This document shows, in pieces, positions 8,923-17,738 of a DNA stretch of 64,000 nt. Position 1 is the first letter of the stretch; every line of letters starts with the position of its first letter. A program made the translations under genes and the position numbers. The notes beneath the pieces are model-generated. The model was not told the DNA's origin. It ran no database searches and worked only from the letters and a program-made list of their open reading frames with translations. Source of the DNA: Sphingomonas horti (GTDB lineage Bacteria > Pseudomonadota > Alphaproteobacteria > Sphingomonadales > Sphingomonadaceae); assembly GCF_009753715.1 (NCBI RefSeq), contig NZ_WQMS01000008.1, positions 133,432 to 197,431 of the forward strand, written 5' to 3'.

Positions 8923-9462
8923 ATGGCGGAAAACACTGTCGCCCTGACCGAGGTCCAGCACCACGAGCCGATCCTGCTCGGCTTTACGGCTGAAGGTTGG
9001 GTTTATTGGGGCCTGACCATCTTCCTGTTGCTGGCGATCTTCGTCGGCAAGGCGCCGAAGCGGATCGCGGAAGCGCTCGATGCCCGCATCGCGGAGACGC
9101 GGCGCCAGCTGGATGAAGCAAAGGCGATCCGTGCCGAGGCGGAAGCGCTGCTCGCCAAGGCCAAGGCGCAGCAGGCGGCCAGCGCCGGCGATGCCGAAGC
9201 CATTCTCGCGCACGCCAGGCAGGAAGCGGACGACCTGATCGCAGAGGCCGAAAAGACCGCGACCGAGCTGACCGCCCGCCGCGCCCGGATGGCCGAGGAC
9301 AAGATCGCTGCCGCCGAGCGCAGCGCGATCGCGGAGGTGCGCGCCCGCGCTGCCGAGGCGGCAACCGGGGCCGCCGCGCGGCTGATTGCCGAGCAGCACG
9401 ACGTCAAGGCCGACAAGGCGCTTGTCGACCGCACGATCGCCGGGCTGAACCGGGTCCATTAA
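8923..9462 (+). CDS. atpF: ATP synthase F0 subunit b
   Basis: Second b-type stalk subunit, about 179 residues, with one membrane helix (VYWGLTIFLLLAIFVG) and a long coiled coil that reaches the F1 head. The ATG at 8923 is preferred because GGAG lies eight bases upstream. A GTG at 8914, overlapping the preceding stop, is the alternative. The F1 genes do not follow: the next gene is on the other strand, so F0 and F1 operons are separate, as usual in alphaproteobacteria. Confidence 0.92.
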   Translation: MAENTVALTEVQHHEPILLGFTAEGWVYWGLTIFLLLAIFVGKAPKRIAEALDARIAETRRQLDEAKAIRAEAEALLAKAKAQQAASAGDAEAILAHARQEADDLIAEAEKTATELTARRARMAEDKIAAAERSAIAEVRARAAEAATGAAARLIAEQHDVKADKALVDRTIAGLNRVH

Positions 9463-9501
9463 GTCGGGTGTGCTGAGCCAGGCTGGGCATCGATGCGTTT
9501 C

Positions 9502-9583
9502 CGTCACTCCGGCCTTAAACTGGGTTCCCGCTGCCTTTGCGCGGAAAGAAGAAACGGGATCCCGGCTCAAGGCTGGGATGACG
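9502..9583. repeat. Palindromic repeat element, copy 1
   Basis: An 82-bp imperfect inverted repeat with outer ends CGTCA and TGACG and arms built around CCGGCCTTAAACTGGG and CCCGGCTCAAGGCTGGGATG. It lies between the convergent atpF and phosphohexomutase genes and could form a long hairpin, so it may also help end transcription. Two related copies lie at 16329-16400 and 36667-36750. Confidence 0.7.
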
Positions 9584-9598
9584 ATGGGATATTCGTCA

Positions 9599-10960
9599 TC
9601 AGCATGAGCTTCTGGGCTCTAGCCCAGCCTTTGCGAGCCGGCCGAACAGGTCGGCTCGTAGCGTTTCCAGCCTGCTCTTATCCCACGCCTCGATCCGCGC
9701 GGTGAGCTTCGGCTCGGTGCCCGAGGCGCGGAGCAGCCACCAGCCTTCCGGGCGTGTGACGCGCAGGCCGTCGGTGCGGTCGATCGGCCCGTCGATCCCC
9801 GCTGCCACCGCGGCCAGTATCTCCTGCTTCCGAGCATCGGGACAAGGCAGGCGCAGTTCCGGCGTCGCGACGGTGCGCGGCAGGGTCGCGCGAAAACCCG
9901 GGAGGTCGATCCTGCCGAGCGCGGCGAGCAGCCGCATCGCGACGTGGAGTGCGTCATCGGTGCCGGTCCATTGGTCGGCGAAGAAGATATGGCCGCTCAT
10001 CTCGCCGGCCATCGGCGCACCTTCGCGCAGCATCGCCTGGCGGATCAGCACATAGCCGGAGGGCGCCATCACCGGCCGGCCGCCGGCCGCCGCGATGCCG
10101 TCGAACAGCACGCGCGAGGACTTCACATCGGCGACGATCGACGCGCCGGGCTGGGAGCGCAGCAGATCCTGGCCAAGCAGCAGGACCAACTGGTCGGGCC
10201 AGAGGATTTCGCCCTGGGCGTCGACCACGCCGATGCGGTCGCCGTCGCCATCGAAGGCGATGCCGAGATCGAGCCGCTTCTCGCAGACCAGCGCCTGCAA
10301 TTGGGCGAGATTTCCGGGGACGGACGGGTCCGGATGGTGGGCCGGGAAATGGCCGTCGATCGCGCCGTTGATGATCCGGTGCTCGCCTGGAAGCCGCTCT
10401 ACCAATCGGGCGAGAACGTCGCCGGCGGCCCCATTGCCCGGGTCCCAGCCGATGCGGAGCGCCGGCGCGGCGTCGCTCGCCGCCACCAGGCGTTCGACAT
10501 AGTCGTGGAAGACGGGAGCGTTTCGGACGATGCCGCCCGCCCTTTCCTCGCCGCGCCGCCTGACCAGGTCGGCGAGCGCCTCGCCGAACACCGGTTCCTT
10601 GCCCAGCAGCAGCTTGAAGCCGTTCTGATCGGGCGGGTTGTGCGACCCCGTGATCATGATGCCCCCGTCCAGGTCACGGCTGTGCACCGCGTGGTAGAGC
10701 ATGCCGGTCGGGCCGAGGCCGATCCGTTCGACCTGCGCGCCGCCCGCGACGAGGCGGTCGACCAGCGCCGATTCCAGCGCGGCGGACGAAAGGCGGCCGT
10801 CATAGCCGACCGCGACGCGGCGTCGGCCCTGCAGCGCGGCGGCGTAGGAGAGGCCGAGCGCGCGGGCATCGGCGTCGGTAAGATCGGTGCCGACCTCGCC
10901 CCTCAGGTCGTAGCTGCGGACCAACCGCGGGTTGACGAGAGGGGCGTCGCGGGCGCTCAC
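9599..10960 (-). CDS. Phosphomannomutase/phosphoglucomutase
   Basis: Alpha-D-phosphohexomutase, 453 residues, interconverting hexose 1- and 6-phosphates for nucleotide-sugar and exopolysaccharide synthesis. The phosphoserine loop is MITGSHNPP (serine at about residue 106), the metal loop is FDGDGDRIG, the sugar-binding loop is GEMSGHIFF, and the C-terminal phosphate-binding region contains RASGTEPKL. All four family motifs are intact, so the enzyme should be active. The start is GTG at 10960. Which sugar is preferred cannot be told from the sequence. Confidence 0.93.
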   Translation of the reverse strand: MSARDAPLVNPRLVRSYDLRGEVGTDLTDADARALGLSYAAALQGRRRVAVGYDGRLSSAALESALVDRLVAGGAQVERIGLGPTGMLYHAVHSRDLDGGIMITGSHNPPDQNGFKLLLGKEPVFGEALADLVRRRGEERAGGIVRNAPVFHDYVERLVAASDAAPALRIGWDPGNGAAGDVLARLVERLPGEHRIINGAIDGHFPAHHPDPSVPGNLAQLQALVCEKRLDLGIAFDGDGDRIGVVDAQGEILWPDQLVLLLGQDLLRSQPGASIVADVKSSRVLFDGIAAAGGRPVMAPSGYVLIRQAMLREGAPMAGEMSGHIFFADQWTGTDDALHVAMRLLAALGRIDLPGFRATLPRTVATPELRLPCPDARKQEILAAVAAGIDGPIDRTDGLRVTRPEGWWLLRASGTEPKLTARIEAWDKSRLETLRADLFGRLAKAGLEPRSSC

Positions 10961-11000
10961 TCGGCGGGAACGCGAGCTGGGCGCAGAGGTTGCGATCTTG

Positions 11001-11024
11001 CCCTCTCCCCCGAAGGGGAGAGGG
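11001..11024. repeat. Hairpin CCCTCTCCCC / GGGGAGAGGG
   Basis: A perfect 10-bp inverted repeat with a CGAA loop, located between the M28 peptidase stop and the phosphohexomutase start. There is no run of T on the transcribed side, so termination would be weak. A close relative (9-bp stem) lies at 31113-31135 before the capsid gene, suggesting a dispersed repeat. Confidence 0.6.
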
Positions 11025-11031
11025 TTGTTCG

Positions 11032-12675
11032 TTACTTCCGCTCCGCTGCGGTCTTGTCGCGGGCGGCGCGGAATTCACTGTCCATGCTCCAGTTCGGCCA
11101 TTCGCGGCTATTCGCGAGGTTCTGCCCGAGCGTGTAGAGCAAGCCGAGATCGTTCTGCATGCCGGTCAGGTCCCAATCCGGGCTCCATTCGTCGGCCGGC
11201 TGATGGTAGCGATCCTTGACATATGCTTTACCCAGCGCCTCGCCGCGCGCGATGCCGCCGTTGACGAGGTCATTGCCGCCGTCGAACGAGATCGCCGGCA
11301 CGCCGCGCTTCGCGAACGGGAAATGGTCCGAGCGGTAGAAGCCGCCGGCTTCCGGATGCGGGTCCGGCGCGTAGGAGCGGTCTTCCGCGGCGGCCAATTT
11401 GGTCAGGTCGTCGAGCAGACCGAGCTTCGCGCTGCCGGAGATGGTGAAGTTCTTCGTCGCGCCCGCGATCGAACCGCCGTCCATGTTGATCACGCCGACC
11501 GTCTTGCCGAGCGGGAAGAGCGGGTTGGCCGCGTAATATTCCGAGCCGAGCAGGCCCTTTTCCTCGGCGGTGACGGCCAGGAACAGCACCGAGCGCTCCG
11601 ACTTCGGCCCCTTGGCGAAAGCGCGCGCAAGCTCCAACAGCTGGGCGGTGCCGGTCGCGTTGTCGACGGCGCCGTTGTAGATGCGGTCACCCTTCGCGTC
11701 GGGCTCGCCAACGCCCAGATGGTCCCAATGGGCGCTGTACACGACAGCCTCGTCGGGGTGGGACGAGCCCTTCACCATGCCGGCGACGTTGTGCGAGGTG
11801 ATCACTTCGGAATTCACGTCGTAATCGGCCGAGAAGCTGGCCTTCAGCGGCACCGGCCTGAAGCCGCGGCTCTGCGCCTTCTTCTTCTCCGCCTCGAAAT
11901 CGAGCCCGGACGCCTTGAAGATCGCGATCGCCTCGTCGCGCTGGATCCAGGCCTCGGCCGGCGTGTGCTCCGCCTTCGGGCCCTTGCGGACGACGTCGAA
12001 CATCGCGTTGGTGTTGGAGTTCTTGACCGTGTTCCAGCCATAGGAGGCGGGATCCGTCTCGTGGACGATCAGGACGCCGGCGGCGCCGCGGCGCGCGGCT
12101 TCCTCGTACTTGTATGTCCAGCGGCCGTAATAGGTCATCGCCTTGCCGCCGAAATCGCCCTGGCCGGTCTCGAAGTCCGGATCGTTGACGAGCACGACGA
12201 GCATCTTGCCCTTGACGTCCACGCCCTTGAAATCGTCCCATTTCCGCTCGGGCGCGTCGACGCCGTAGCCGACGAAGACGAGCGGGGCGTTGTCGATCGT
12301 CACGTGTGCCTGGCCGGTCAGCGGCGCGCGCATCGCGATCTGCTCGCCCTGGGTCAACGGCATGGCCTTGCCGTCGAGCGTGAGCACCATCCTGGGCGCG
12401 GAATCCTTGATCGAGGCGCGCAGCAGCGGGACCTTCTGGTACCAGGTCCGCTTGCCGGCCTCGGTGTCGCCGGCCGGCTGCAGCCCCGCCGCCTGCATCT
12501 GCCGGGCGAGATAGGCGATCGTCTTGTCCTCGCCGGGGGTGGCGGGGCCGCGGCCTTCGAACGCGTCGGAGGAAAGCGTGCGGATGTCCTGCGTCAGCCG
12601 ATCGGTGCTGAACTGGGGCGCCTGGGCGATCGCGGCAGTGGACAGGAGAGCGAGGACAAGCAGCGTCTTTTTCAC
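11032..12675 (-). CDS. Secreted M28 family metallopeptidase (PA-domain aminopeptidase)
   Basis: Periplasmic or secreted zinc aminopeptidase, about 547 residues. A signal peptide starts VKKTLLVLALLSTAAIAQA. A protease-associated (PA)-like region contains LVFVGYGVDAPERKWDDF. The M28 catalytic domain has the zinc motifs SAHWDHLG and NGAVDNATGTAQLLELAR, the catalytic EEKGLLGS, and a late FYRSDHFPFA histidine. GTG at 12675 is taken as start: AAGGAA lies five bases upstream and it begins exactly at the signal peptide. It is divergent from the YoaK-type gene. Confidence 0.9.
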   Translation of the reverse strand: MKKTLLVLALLSTAAIAQAPQFSTDRLTQDIRTLSSDAFEGRGPATPGEDKTIAYLARQMQAAGLQPAGDTEAGKRTWYQKVPLLRASIKDSAPRMVLTLDGKAMPLTQGEQIAMRAPLTGQAHVTIDNAPLVFVGYGVDAPERKWDDFKGVDVKGKMLVVLVNDPDFETGQGDFGGKAMTYYGRWTYKYEEAARRGAAGVLIVHETDPASYGWNTVKNSNTNAMFDVVRKGPKAEHTPAEAWIQRDEAIAIFKASGLDFEAEKKKAQSRGFRPVPLKASFSADYDVNSEVITSHNVAGMVKGSSHPDEAVVYSAHWDHLGVGEPDAKGDRIYNGAVDNATGTAQLLELARAFAKGPKSERSVLFLAVTAEEKGLLGSEYYAANPLFPLGKTVGVINMDGGSIAGATKNFTISGSAKLGLLDDLTKLAAAEDRSYAPDPHPEAGGFYRSDHFPFAKRGVPAISFDGGNDLVNGGIARGEALGKAYVKDRYHQPADEWSPDWDLTGMQNDLGLLYTLGQNLANSREWPNWSMDSEFRAARDKTAAERK

Positions 12676-12880
12676 TTGGCTTCCTTGGACTGGAGGGGAG
12701 GACGTCATGCCGTGCGAAACCCTGCAGTTCAACTCGCGTGCTGAACCAGGCGTGAAGCCATGCGAATCCAGAATGTTACGCTTGCGTTCCTTATCGATGC
12801 GGGAACCCCGGCACGACTGGGCCGTTCTGGCAGCGGAGCTTGCCTTCCCCCCTTCGCAGGCTCCGTGTTCCAAAGTTGGA

Positions 12881-12912
12881 CGCCCCGCTGCTTACCCCCC
12901 TGCAGCGGGGCG
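12881..12912 (+). promoter_or_regulatory. Perfect 11-bp hairpin in the leader of the YoaK-type gene
   Basis: CGCCCCGCTGC (12881-12891) is exactly complementary to GCAGCGGGGCG (12902-12912) with a ten-base loop, followed by CTTTGTAT. It lies 49 bases before the start codon at 12962. It resembles a terminator or attenuator within the 5' leader, but no ligand or partner structure can be assigned from sequence. Confidence 0.5.
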
Positions 12913-12961
12913 CTTTGTATCCGCTCGACATCGCGGTCGATTGCAGGAATGTCCTGCAGCC

Positions 12962-13606
12962 ATGACCCGCCTGGAAGCCCGCGCCCGCCTTTTCGCCGTC
13001 TGCCTGTCAGCCGTCGCCGGCTTCGTCGACGGCGTCGGCTATATGCAGTCCGGCGGCTTCTTCGTGTCTTTCATGAGCGGCAACTCGACCCGGCTGGGGG
13101 TCGGGATCGTCGAGCGGGCCAGCCATGCCGTGCTGGCCGCCGCGCTGATCGCCGCCTTCGTTCTGGGTGTGGCCGGCGGCACGCTCGCCGGCCGCGGCCG
13201 GGCCGCGCGCAAGCCGTTCGTGCTCGGACTGGTCGCGGCGGCGCTGGCCCTGGCGGCGCTTTGCGGGTCACTCGGAGCTGGCATCGCGGCGCTGCTGCTT
13301 GCCGCCTTTGCAATGGGCGCGGAGAACGCGACATTCGAGGAAAGGGGCGAGGTGCGGATCGGCCTGACCTATATGACCGGTACGCTCGTCAAGATCGGCC
13401 AGCGGCTGGCGGCGGCATTGACGGGCCGGGAAGGCGGCGCGTGGTTTCCCTATTTTCAGCTCTGGCTGGGACTGGTCGGCGGGGCCGTGCTGGGCGCGTT
13501 CGCGCAAACGCGCCTGCAGTCCGACGCCTTGTGGATCGCCGCTGCGCTGACGGCGGGACTGGCCTTGGTCGCGGCGGCGCGACAGCCGCACGGGCAGGAA
13601 CGCTAG
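12962..13606 (+). CDS. YoaK family (DUF1275) membrane protein
   Basis: A 214-residue protein with about six hydrophobic helices. Family signatures include AGFVDGVGY near residue 20, [10 protein letters not shown], and [14 protein letters not shown] in the second half, all typical of YoaK/DUF1275 proteins whose function is unknown. The ATG at 12962 is the first one after the leader hairpin and gives a normal N-terminus. Its last bases overlap the end of the convergent chemoreceptor gene (shared CTAG). Confidence 0.85.
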   Translation: MTRLEARARLFAVCLSAVAGFVDGVGYMQSGGFFVSFMSGNSTRLGVGIVERASHAVLAAALIAAFVLGVAGGTLAGRGRAARKPFVLGLVAAALALAALCGSLGAGIAALLLAAFAMGAENATFEERGEVRIGLTYMTGTLVKIGQRLAAALTGREGGAWFPYFQLWLGLVGGAVLGAFAQTRLQSDALWIAAALTAGLALVAAARQPHGQER

Positions 13607-15231
13607 GCCGCTCTCAACCGGCTAAGGAAATCGCCGGCCGCCCGGGTGAGGGCGCGGCTTTGAGCATCGAGATCGCCGGCGAGCGCCCGCATCGTATCGG
13701 TCAGCGCGTCCGTCTCGCGGGCACGCTCGGCGAGCTGCGCGACGTTGCCGCGGACATTCTCGGCGTCCTCGGCGGCATCGAGGGCGTTGCGGCCGATATG
13801 GTCGGAGGCCTCGCGCTGCTGGGTCACGGCCTCGGCGATCGCGCTGGCGCCATCGTTGACCGACTCCATCTGGACCACCGTCCTTTCGACCGCAGCGACG
13901 GCATCAGCGACGCGCGCCTGGATTGCGGCCGTGGTCGCGCCGATCCGGCCGATCGCGGCCCCCGTCTGCGTCGCGAGATTCTTCACCTCGTTGGCGACCA
14001 CCGCGAATCCGCGGCCCGCCTCTCCGGCGCGAGCTGCCTCGATTGTCGCATTGAGGGCGAGCAGGTTGGTGCTGGCGGCGATATCCTGAATGAAGGTCGC
14101 TACGCTGGCGATGTCCTCGGCGCTGGTGGCGAGCTCCTCGAGGGTGCGGCGAGTCTCGTCCGCCGAGGCGCGGGCGGTGGCGCTGGCGCGGACCTGCTGC
14201 GACACCCGTGCCGAGACGTGCTCAACCGCGGCGACCATCTGCTTGGAGGCTTCGGCGACGCCGGCCACGGCGCGCGTGGCGCCGGTCGCGCGCTCGGATG
14301 CCGCGGAGGCTCGGGCGTTGGCGTCGCGCCCGATCTCCTGAAGGCTGGCCGACGAGCCCTGCAGGTCCCCGACCGCCGCAGCGAGGCCACGGGCGACGGC
14401 GAGTACATTGGCCTCGAATTGCTCGGCCAGGCGCAGCAACTCGTCGTGATGGCGCTGCTGCTCCTGCGCCCGTGCGTGTTCGCGCTCCTGCTCGGCAGCG
14501 AGATGGTCCGCGGCGCGGCGCTCGATCTGCAGCCGCTGCTCCTCGCGCTTGGCGCGCTCTGCGGCGCTCAGCTGCTCGGCCGACTGAAGCTGGCCGACGA
14601 GGAGGTTGGCGAGGTCGAAATAGACGCGGCCAAGCATCAGCACGAACAGCAGGTCGGCGATGTACATGCCGAGCGGCACCGGCGTCGGTTGCAGCCAGAG
14701 CGTCAGCGCCAGCGTCGCGCCCATGATCGTCGTGTAGAGAAGCGCGGCGAGCGGCAGCATGGCGAGGACGAGGCCGCCCACGCTCATCGCAGCCACAAGC
14801 GTGCAGAACAGGTAGAGGCGGTCGCTTTCGGCCGTGGTCAGCAGCGGAACGCCCATGATGGCGCCCCAGACGAGACCGGTCACAGCCGCATAGACATGGA
14901 CCGCTCGCCATTCGGTGGAGGCGCTGCCGTAGCGCAGGCGCGAATAGCGGGTGCGCGGCAGGGCGAGCAGGCCGCCGATGCTCGTCGCCAGCAGGGCCGC
15001 GCAACAGGCGAGCAGCACCGCACCGCCGGCGCCGCCGTAGAGATAGGCGACCACAAAGGCCGCGACGCAGTTGACGGGGGCGGTTTGCTCGATCTGGCGA
15101 ACCACTTCGTCGACCTGGGCGCGCACAATCTCGGGGCTGGCGCGCAGATGACGCATCACGCGGCGGCGCTCGGCACGCATCGCGAGCCGAAGCCGTGTCA
15201 CCAGCCGAGCCAGAGCGGTCCGTCGAGCCAT
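13603..15231 (-). CDS. Membrane methyl-accepting chemotaxis protein without a periplasmic sensor
   Basis: Chemoreceptor of 542 residues. Residues about 50 to 210 hold five or six tightly spaced hydrophobic helices with no room for a periplasmic domain. A coiled coil then leads to the signalling hairpin, whose conserved tip reads [16 protein letters not shown]. No HAMP domain is evident. Such an architecture suggests sensing within the membrane (for example energy state or membrane order) rather than a soluble ligand. No other chemotaxis genes lie in the window, so it is an orphan receptor gene. Confidence 0.88.
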   Translation of the reverse strand: MARRTALARLVTRLRLAMRAERRRVMRHLRASPEIVRAQVDEVVRQIEQTAPVNCVAAFVVAYLYGGAGGAVLLACCAALLATSIGGLLALPRTRYSRLRYGSASTEWRAVHVYAAVTGLVWGAIMGVPLLTTAESDRLYLFCTLVAAMSVGGLVLAMLPLAALLYTTIMGATLALTLWLQPTPVPLGMYIADLLFVLMLGRVYFDLANLLVGQLQSAEQLSAAERAKREEQRLQIERRAADHLAAEQEREHARAQEQQRHHDELLRLAEQFEANVLAVARGLAAAVGDLQGSSASLQEIGRDANARASAASERATGATRAVAGVAEASKQMVAAVEHVSARVSQQVRASATARASADETRRTLEELATSAEDIASVATFIQDIAASTNLLALNATIEAARAGEAGRGFAVVANEVKNLATQTGAAIGRIGATTAAIQARVADAVAAVERTVVQMESVNDGASAIAEAVTQQREASDHIGRNALDAAEDAENVRGNVAQLAERARETDALTDTMRALAGDLDAQSRALTRAAGDFLSRLRAA

Positions 15232-15351
15232 TCCGGTATCCGTTCTGAAGGCGAAGTGGTTAACAACGCCTCAACCATGAGGTGAAGAGCGGCGAATTGC
15301 GCGGCGCGGGCGGCGGCCCTATCTGGACCGGCGAAGGGATTCTCGCACGCC

Positions 15352-16317
15352 ATGACCATCCACAAGACACGCATGCTCATCCTCGGCTCGGGACCGGCCG
15401 GCCTGAGCGCCGCCATCTACGGTGCGCGCGCCGGCCTGAAGCCGATCGTAGTGCAGGGCATCCAGCCGGGCGGGCAGCTGATGACCACCACCGACGTCGA
15501 GAATTATCCCGGCTTCGCGGACGTGATCCAGGGCCCGTGGCTGATGGAGCAGATGCAGAAACAGGCCGAGCATGTCGGCACGACCTTCCACTATGACATC
15601 ATCACCGACGTCGACCTGTCGCGGCGGCCGTTCCGGCTGACCGGCGACGGCGGCGACGTTTACGAGGCGGACACGCTGATCATCGCGACCGGTGCCCAGG
15701 CGAAATGGCTGGGCCTGGACAGCGAGCGGGAGCTTGCCGGCAAGGGCGTATCGGCCTGCGCGACCTGCGACGGCTTCTTCTATCGCGGTAGGAAAGTGGT
15801 GGTGATCGGCGGCGGCAACACCGCGGTCGAGGAAGCGCTGTACATGACAAACCACTCGCCCGACGTGACGCTGATCCACAGGCGGGATTCGCTGCGCGCC
15901 GAGAAGATCCTGCAGGAGCGGCTGTTCGCGAACGAGCGAATCTCGGTCCTGTGGAACAAGACGGTCGAGAAGTTCGTGGCCGGGGGATCGCCGGAAGGGC
16001 TGGTCGGGCTGGACCTGAAGGACACGCGCACCGGCGAGCACAGCTACGTCGCCTGCGACGGCGCCTTCGTCGCGATCGGCCATTCGCCGGCGACCGAGCT
16101 GTTCCAGGGACAGCTGGCGCTGGACGAGGGCTATATCACCGTCGTGCCGGGCACGAGCCGGACCGCGATCCCGGGCGTGTTCGCGTGCGGCGACGTGATG
16201 GACAAGCATTACCGCCAGGCGGTGACCGCAGCGGGTACCGGCTGCATGGCGGCGCTGGACGCGGAGCGGTTCCTGGCGGCGGCCGAGTTCGCGGCGAAGC
16301 GGGCCGAAGCGGCGTAA
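15352..16317 (+). CDS. trxB: Thioredoxin-disulfide reductase
   Basis: FAD and NADPH enzyme, 321 residues, that keeps thioredoxin reduced. The FAD-binding GSGPAG is at residues 12-17, the redox-active pair is CATC (C136, C139), the NADPH loop is VIGGGNTAVEEA, and the C-terminal FAD motif is GVFACGDV. All active residues are present. It is read divergently from the chemoreceptor, with about 120 bp between, and ends in TAA before a palindromic repeat. Confidence 0.97.
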   Translation: MTIHKTRMLILGSGPAGLSAAIYGARAGLKPIVVQGIQPGGQLMTTTDVENYPGFADVIQGPWLMEQMQKQAEHVGTTFHYDIITDVDLSRRPFRLTGDGGDVYEADTLIIATGAQAKWLGLDSERELAGKGVSACATCDGFFYRGRKVVVIGGGNTAVEEALYMTNHSPDVTLIHRRDSLRAEKILQERLFANERISVLWNKTVEKFVAGGSPEGLVGLDLKDTRTGEHSYVACDGAFVAIGHSPATELFQGQLALDEGYITVVPGTSRTAIPGVFACGDVMDKHYRQAVTAAGTGCMAALDAERFLAAAEFAAKRAEAA

Positions 16318-16328
16318 GCTGAGTTCGC

Positions 16329-16400
16329 CATTCGGGGTTGGCCCCGGGACCTATCCAGCTTTGTGAGGAAGGTAGGCCCCGGCTCAAGACCGGGGCGACG
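16329..16400. repeat. Palindromic repeat element, copy 2
   Basis: About 72 bp with the inverted arms CGGGGTTGGCCCCGGGACCT and AGGTAGGCCCCGGCTCAAGA, ending GGGGCGACG. The right arm is almost identical to the right arm of the copy at 36667-36750. It lies between the convergent trxB and acyl carrier protein genes and may also act as a terminator. Confidence 0.7.
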
Positions 16401-16405
16401 ATGTC

Positions 16406-16675
16406 CTACTGAACCTTGCCGTCCAGGAACGTGACCAGGGCGCCGAAGGTGGCGAGCATGTCGCCGTCGACCTCGTCGTCCTCGATGACGACACCGAGCC
16501 GGTCCTCGATCTCGGTCAGCAGGCCGGCCACGGCCATCGAATCGAGCTCGGGAAGGGCGCCGAACAGGGCGGTCTCGGCATGGAACGCGGCGGCGCGGTC
16601 CGGGGCGATGCCGAGCACGTCGACGAGCACCGCGCGAACGGTCTGCTCGACCGTCTCGTGATATTCCGGGATCAT
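16406..16675 (-). CDS. Acyl carrier protein, exosortase-A system type
   Basis: An 89-residue phosphopantetheine-binding carrier. The attachment serine lies in the motif ELDSMAVAGLLTEIEDR, matching the DSM/DSL signature of carrier proteins. It follows the GNAT gene on the same strand by 11 bases and is divergent from an AMP-dependent ligase and a PLP decarboxylase. This gene set is known from exosortase-A (PEP-CTERM) loci. The natural partner is therefore probably the ligase, which could load an acyl or aminoacyl group onto it. Confidence 0.85.
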   Translation of the reverse strand: MIPEYHETVEQTVRAVLVDVLGIAPDRAAAFHAETALFGALPELDSMAVAGLLTEIEDRLGVVIEDDEVDGDMLATFGALVTFLDGKVQ

Positions 16676-16686
16676 GGCCGCGCGCG

Positions 16687-17688
16687 CTAATCCAGCGGCG
16701 AACGCCGGACAAGCCCCGCTGCGGATGCGCCGATCGCGGGCAGCCAGGCGGACGGCGCGCGCGGATCGAACAGGTCGAGCCGGCGAAGTACGCGGCGGTC
16801 GTCGGCCCAATCGGCCACGTCGGCTTCCTTGCCATTGCCGAGATCGATCCGCTGCGCATGGTCGACGTTCATCAGATAACGAAGCATCGAGGCGGTGAGC
16901 TCGGCCGAGGGATAGACCTGGCGCGCCTCGCGGTCCTCGACTCGCCAGTGCGCGAGGGCAAGGCCGTCCTCGAACGTCCAGAGCTGCGCCGCGACGGGCG
17001 CGTCGCCGACCCGCGCGATGCCGAGCCGGAGCGTTCGGTCGACGCTCGCATCCTGCGCAAGTGCGCGCAGGAACGGGTCGGGCCCGCCGACCAGCTCTAC
17101 TTCTTCCCAAAGGGCCGGGGTGATCAGGTCGGTGATCTCGACGTGCAGATGGCGGCTGCCGGCGGCGACCTGCTCGTGCAACTGGGCTGGGCAGGAGTCC
17201 CAATAATCCTCGAAATGGCGGCCGCCGACGTCCAGCGTGAAATTGGCCGGGCCGGCGCGGTCCCGCACGACCCAGCCGCCGCTGCGGAAAGCCTGGGCTA
17301 GCAACGCCGCATCCTCGGGCAGCAGCGGCCCGAGGGTCAGGCGCGCCATGCCGAACAGGCGGAGGCGCCGCGCCATTGCCCGCAGCAGCGCCCGTTTCGT
17401 CGCGTCGTCCGGATCGCCGGCGAAAGCGGGGGCGAAATGGATGCTGTGCTCGCCGACCAAAGCGACCGCCCGATGGGGACGCGTGCGGGCGAGGAACAGC
17501 CATGCCTCGGCCGTCCCGGCGCGGGCGCGGGCGATCAGCAGGCGCGCGTCGCGGTGGGCGTGCTCCCAGGTCCTGCCAAACCACTCGAGGCGCAGCAACG
17601 GATCGGCCTGCGCGGGCGCGTCGAGCCGGCCGCGCGCGGCGAGCTGTGCCGCGCGGAAGGAGTCAAAATATTCCCCGGTGACCCACAA
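16687..17688 (-). CDS. GNAT-family acyltransferase, exosortase-A system type
   Basis: A 333-residue protein whose C-terminal half resembles the acetyltransferase domain found in cellulose and exopolysaccharide-associated GNAT proteins. The region around AQLWTFEDGLALAHWRVEDR and IDLGNGKEADVADWADDRR is typical. The substrate is unknown. TTG at 17688 is taken as start, with GGGGA eight bases upstream; other starts a little upstream are possible because the frame stays open. The gene lies back to back with the acyl-CoA ligase with only about 50 bp between, and ahead of the carrier protein. Confidence 0.75.
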   Translation of the reverse strand: MWVTGEYFDSFRAAQLAARGRLDAPAQADPLLRLEWFGRTWEHAHRDARLLIARARAGTAEAWLFLARTRPHRAVALVGEHSIHFAPAFAGDPDDATKRALLRAMARRLRLFGMARLTLGPLLPEDAALLAQAFRSGGWVVRDRAGPANFTLDVGGRHFEDYWDSCPAQLHEQVAAGSRHLHVEITDLITPALWEEVELVGGPDPFLRALAQDASVDRTLRLGIARVGDAPVAAQLWTFEDGLALAHWRVEDREARQVYPSAELTASMLRYLMNVDHAQRIDLGNGKEADVADWADDRRVLRRLDLFDPRAPSAWLPAIGASAAGLVRRSPLD

Positions 17689-17738
17689 GACGCTAATCCC
17701 CGTTGCCGGCGCGACGTTTGGACGGGGAAGGGCGGCAG

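Noticed and set aside
12760..15285. 841-codon forward frame over the YoaK and chemoreceptor genes
   Set aside because: High GC keeps this frame open; it runs antisense to a recognisable chemoreceptor and in another frame of YoaK, and shows no family features.
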